This document shows positions 61,386-64,000 of a stretch of DNA of 64,000 bases, one piece after another (the stretch's first letter is position 1; each line of letters opens with the position of its first letter). Under the pieces are notes generated by a model. It saw nothing but the letters and a program-made list of their open reading frames with translations. It had not been told where the DNA came from and searched no databases. The DNA lies in the NCBI RefSeq assembly GCF_001908025.1, contig NZ_MQMG01000007.1, forward strand, positions 1-64,000. The letters are read 5' to 3'. Made by a program: the position numbers and the translations under genes. The DNA is from Geobacillus proteiniphilus. Lineage in GTDB: Bacteria > Bacillota > Bacilli > Bacillales > Anoxybacillaceae.

Positions 61386-62900
61386 TCACGGATTCAGGAA
61401 TAAATCACTCAACCATTTTTTTACTTTTTCGAAGAAAGAAATGTTCTCTTCCTCGCTGCCCGTGTCTGGCTTTTGTCCGGCTGAGTCTTTCACCTTCACC
61501 GGCTCGATCGGATCTGTTTTTAAAATAAAACGGACTTCCCCTTTCGCACCTTTTGGTTTGCCAAGAAATGTATCGTATTGTTCCGCCGCTGTTTTTGATT
61601 GATGTAAAATAGCTTCTCCTTCATACAATTTATTTAATCCGGCAATCAGCCCATTTTTCATTTCCGCCGTTCCGCCGGATAACTTTTCTATACCAGTTTT
61701 TAATTGCAACGAACCTTTTTCCAGTTGGCCCGCCGCAGCCGCTAACTTGTCAGCTCCAGCTTTGGAGCCTTTTAAACCTTCCTCCATCTTATCGAGGCCT
61801 GGAAATGGCTTTCCCTGCAAATTCCCCCCTTCGGCTAGCATCTTCAGCATTTGTTGCTGGCCTTTTAGTCCCTGCACGAGAGCCTGCAAATTCGCATCCT
61901 GCGGTTTCTCAGCAGCCAGATTTTGAGCCAGTGCCAGAAGCTGCCGGTTTGTTTCCAGCGACTGTTTCACAAGTCCCTCATGGGCTTGATTCACTTGGTT
62001 CAACTGCCCCAGTCCTTCAGAAAGTTGGTTTAAACCGTTTTTTACTTGACGATTGCCAGCGGCAAGTTGATTTGCGCCATCTCCTAGTTGATCTAGTGCA
62101 GAAGAGATTTGCTGAATGCCATCTGTCAGTTTTTCCAATTGTTCTTTGACCGGTACTTCTGATACTGGAGGAAGCTTCGGAATCAAAGTAATTGTGATTG
62201 GTTCAAGCTCAATGTCTGTTCCTTTCATTTCAAGGGTGATGGTCTCTTCTGGATTGGGCACAACCATCCAAGTCGCGCTCATCGTTTTCCCAGACATAAC
62301 CGTCATTGCATCACCGAGTTTCATATCCGTGAAATGTTCAGTCGAAATGTTAAGCGAAACAAGCGATAAAATCGGGGTGTACAGCTCTTTTTCTACTGAA
62401 TGACGGGCTCCCTTATAGCCGGAATAGGAAATGTTTTTCTTTTGTTTCAGCCGATTCTTCAACGTTATCTCGATTTTTACTGTGCCATTTTTTCCGGCCA
62501 ATGAGGGAGCATCCACTTTTTTCCCATTCAGATAATAGTTGATCGAGACGTCCACCGGAAGAGGCTGGCTGGTTTCACCGGAATAATAAATCGACCGTTC
62601 TCCTTTCACTTCCGCATCCCAAATGATTTGTCCGTTTTGCACCACTGGTTTTTCCAATCCGCTTATATTGCGAATATGCTGTAATTGTCCGTAATCTGTC
62701 ACGGTGACATTTCCATTTCCTTTAAAATACAGCCAATCCACAACGATCGATTTTTTCACAGTCCCATCGGAATTAAGAAGGGTATAAACCGTTTCTCGAT
62801 CAACGACTTGATCGGGAGCCGCTGCATAAGTACCGGTTGCCGATGATAATAAAAGGGTGGCAGCAGTCAAAACGGGGATTGTGGCTTTTACCGCATTCAT
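61386..62900 (-). CDS. Secreted MMPL-associated protein with coiled-coil repeats
   Basis: 504 residues. A signal peptide (about 1-27, TIPVLTAATLLLSSATGTYA) is followed by a beta-rich domain (about 30-235; VDWLYFKGNGNVTVTDYGQL). A long helical repeat region follows (about 250-430) with YhgE-like heptads (ISSALDQLGDGANQLAAGNR, KNGLNQLSEGLGQLNQ) and a C-terminal hydrophobic end (FFEKVKKWLSDLFLNP). Such proteins are paired with MMPL/RND transporters, as here. Function is likely envelope- or lipid-related; not established. Confidence 0.8.
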   Translation of the reverse strand: MNAVKATIPVLTAATLLLSSATGTYAAAPDQVVDRETVYTLLNSDGTVKKSIVVDWLYFKGNGNVTVTDYGQLQHIRNISGLEKPVVQNGQIIWDAEVKGERSIYYSGETSQPLPVDVSINYYLNGKKVDAPSLAGKNGTVKIEITLKNRLKQKKNISYSGYKGARHSVEKELYTPILSLVSLNISTEHFTDMKLGDAMTVMSGKTMSATWMVVPNPEETITLEMKGTDIELEPITITLIPKLPPVSEVPVKEQLEKLTDGIQQISSALDQLGDGANQLAAGNRQVKNGLNQLSEGLGQLNQVNQAHEGLVKQSLETNRQLLALAQNLAAEKPQDANLQALVQGLKGQQQMLKMLAEGGNLQGKPFPGLDKMEEGLKGSKAGADKLAAAAGQLEKGSLQLKTGIEKLSGGTAEMKNGLIAGLNKLYEGEAILHQSKTAAEQYDTFLGKPKGAKGEVRFILKTDPIEPVKVKDSAGQKPDTGSEEENISFFEKVKKWLSDLFLNP

Positions 62901-62943
62901 TATGCTTCTCCTCTCCTTTTATTAAGATAATTCTGAAAGCGTC

Positions 62944-64000
62944 TCATCTTCTTTCATGGATTTGGCTTTTAGGCCAGCCAAATGTCGTTTTGGATATAAA
63001 ACTTTCTAATGTGAGCAACACTGCCGGAAGCAGGAATAAGATGACGGCAAGAGAAATAATCGCTCCTCGCGCAATCATAAAGGTTAAATCTCTGAGCAAC
63101 GTGATGTCGGAAAACAGCCAAATCCCGATGACAGCGGCAAACAAGGCAAGCGCACTGCTCAAGATCGCTTCTCCACTTGCTGTGATGGCTCGATACATCG
63201 CTTCCTCTTTCGGATAATTCATCAACTCTTCCTTATAGCGTGTGACAAGCAAAATCGCATAGTTGATCGTGCTGCCGAGCTGGATAGCGCCAATGGCGAA
63301 TGTGCCGATAAATGGCATGGAACGGCCAAGATAGAAATCGAGTCCTTGGTTGAACAAAATCGCCAATTCAATTCCGCCAACTAATACAACCGGCAACGCC
63401 ACGGATCGGAAGGCAAGCGCAATAATCAAAAATACAGCGACAACCGAAATCAAATCTACTTTTTTCATGTCGTCCCGCACCGTGGTAGTCAGATCGTTTT
63501 GCAAAACAGCTTGACCAGTCAGGTACATATGCCCTTCATATGGCTCGGTTAATTTGTTGATTTGTTGAATGGCCTGTGTCGTGCGTTCATCATACGATCC
63601 ATATTCCATCTGTACCAACATGTAATTGTATTGATCCTTGATAAACATGTTTTTTAAGTTTTCGGGAACAAATTCTGAAGGAATCGCAGGATCTGCAAAG
63701 GTGTCATACCCAATTACTTTCTTGATTCCTTCTATTTCTTCAATCTGCTGCTTGATTTTGAGACGTTCCTGATCAGAAATCTTGCTATCCATGACTAAAA
63801 AAGCCGAATCAGTCGACGTAAATTCTTTTTTGATTTCGTCAAGATTTTGGATCGAAGGCAGCGTCTTCGGCATAAGTTGCTCCAAATCATACACGATATG
63901 CACATTTTTAAAACCGATGAAAGCAGGGATAAACAAAAGCAGGAACACTACAAAAACAAGTTTGTGGCGATTGGTCACAAATTTGGCTAACAGATGAAAA
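62944..64000 (-). CDS. MMPL family RND-type transporter, partial (continues past window end)
   Basis: About 352 residues are in the window; the reading frame stays open to base 64000 (FHLLAKFVTNRHKLVF), so the start lies outside. Visible: one helix (VFVVFLLLFIPAFIGF), an extracellular loop of about 150 residues, then five helices with GTFAIGAIQLGSTINYAILL and RAITASGEAILSSALALFAA. This is one MMPL half; whether another half lies upstream cannot be seen. It ends 43 bases before the signal-peptide protein gene, so the two are an operon. Confidence 0.85.
   Translation of the reverse strand, partial: FHLLAKFVTNRHKLVFVVFLLLFIPAFIGFKNVHIVYDLEQLMPKTLPSIQNLDEIKKEFTSTDSAFLVMDSKISDQERLKIKQQIEEIEGIKKVIGYDTFADPAIPSEFVPENLKNMFIKDQYNYMLVQMEYGSYDERTTQAIQQINKLTEPYEGHMYLTGQAVLQNDLTTTVRDDMKKVDLISVVAVFLIIALAFRSVALPVVLVGGIELAILFNQGLDFYLGRSMPFIGTFAIGAIQLGSTINYAILLVTRYKEELMNYPKEEAMYRAITASGEAILSSALALFAAVIGIWLFSDITLLRDLTFMIARGAIISLAVILFLLPAVLLTLESFISKTTFGWPKSQIHERR

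Overview
The window looks like a chromosomal segment of a thermophilic Bacillaceae, most likely Geobacillus or Parageobacillus. Grounds: moderately high GC, AGGAGG-type ribosome binding sites with frequent GTG/TTG starts, a proline T-box in front of proBA, Bacillus-type ilvD, aroD, hxlAB and hxlR genes, and an IS605-group TnpB element of the kind common in Geobacillus. This assignment is inferred from gene content, not from a database match.

Layout. (1) 0.1-3.2 kb: POT peptide transporter, a 39-nt-repeat coiled-coil gene, a gamma-carbonic-anhydrase-like gene and a 126-bp IS605-derived mini-element. (2) 3.5-22.2 kb: an aromatic catabolic island, all on the minus strand. A phenylalanine-dehydrogenase-like gene is followed by an ABC importer (ATPase frameshifted) and 2-oxoacid dehydrogenase E1 alpha/beta genes. 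Next to it lie a nitronate monooxygenase-like gene, paaX and the phenylacetate genes paaK, paaABCD, an EthD-like gene, paaF, paaG, an aldehyde dehydrogenase, paaH and paaJ. A palindrome, ACGT-N7-ACGT within TATAACGT/ACGTTATA arms, lies upstream of three of these units; a looser version precedes a fourth. (3) 22.4-27.1 kb: ilvD, then a CCU-specifier T-box and proBA. (4) 27.1-31 kb: decayed DNA (threonine aldolase, glycosyltransferase and large membrane-protein remnants) with an intact gtrA. (5) 31-38.9 kb: aroK, aroD, a gene-poor stretch, a HAD phosphatase, a pRiA4b-ORF3-like protein, an EamA-type transporter, a fatty acid desaturase and a DUF302 protein. (6) 39-46.4 kb: a persulfide/sulfur-carrier cluster with CstR-type regulator, TusA, DsrE, rhodanese and persulfide-dioxygenase genes, with GC-tract palindromes before several units, and several deletion scars. 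(7) 46.4-50.5 kb: truncated CoA-disulfide reductase, then nosD-nosL-nosY-nosF without nosZ. (8) 50.7-52.05 kb: a TnpB-only IS605-group element with frameshifted tnpB. (9) 52-60.4 kb: gnd, zwf, hxlR and hxlBA, together a formaldehyde oxidation cycle (RuMP plus oxidative pentose phosphate), enclosing two GNAT genes and a branched-polyamine synthase gene bpsA. A shared roughly 45-bp motif sits directly upstream of zwf and hxlA promoters with identical spacing. (10) 60.4-64 kb: IS remnants, a secreted MMPL-associated protein and a partial MMPL transporter running off the window.

How the parts work together. Region 2 can be read as a complete phenylalanine-to-central-metabolism route: uptake, oxidative deamination to phenylpyruvate, oxidative decarboxylation to phenylacetyl-CoA, then epoxidation, ring opening and beta-oxidation. 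Region 6 reads as a sulfide/persulfide defence regulon, and region 9 as formaldehyde detoxification. Several genes carry single-base frameshifts (ABC ATPase, tnpB, coiled-coil gene, membrane-protein remnant). These may be real decay or assembly errors and should be resolved against reads.
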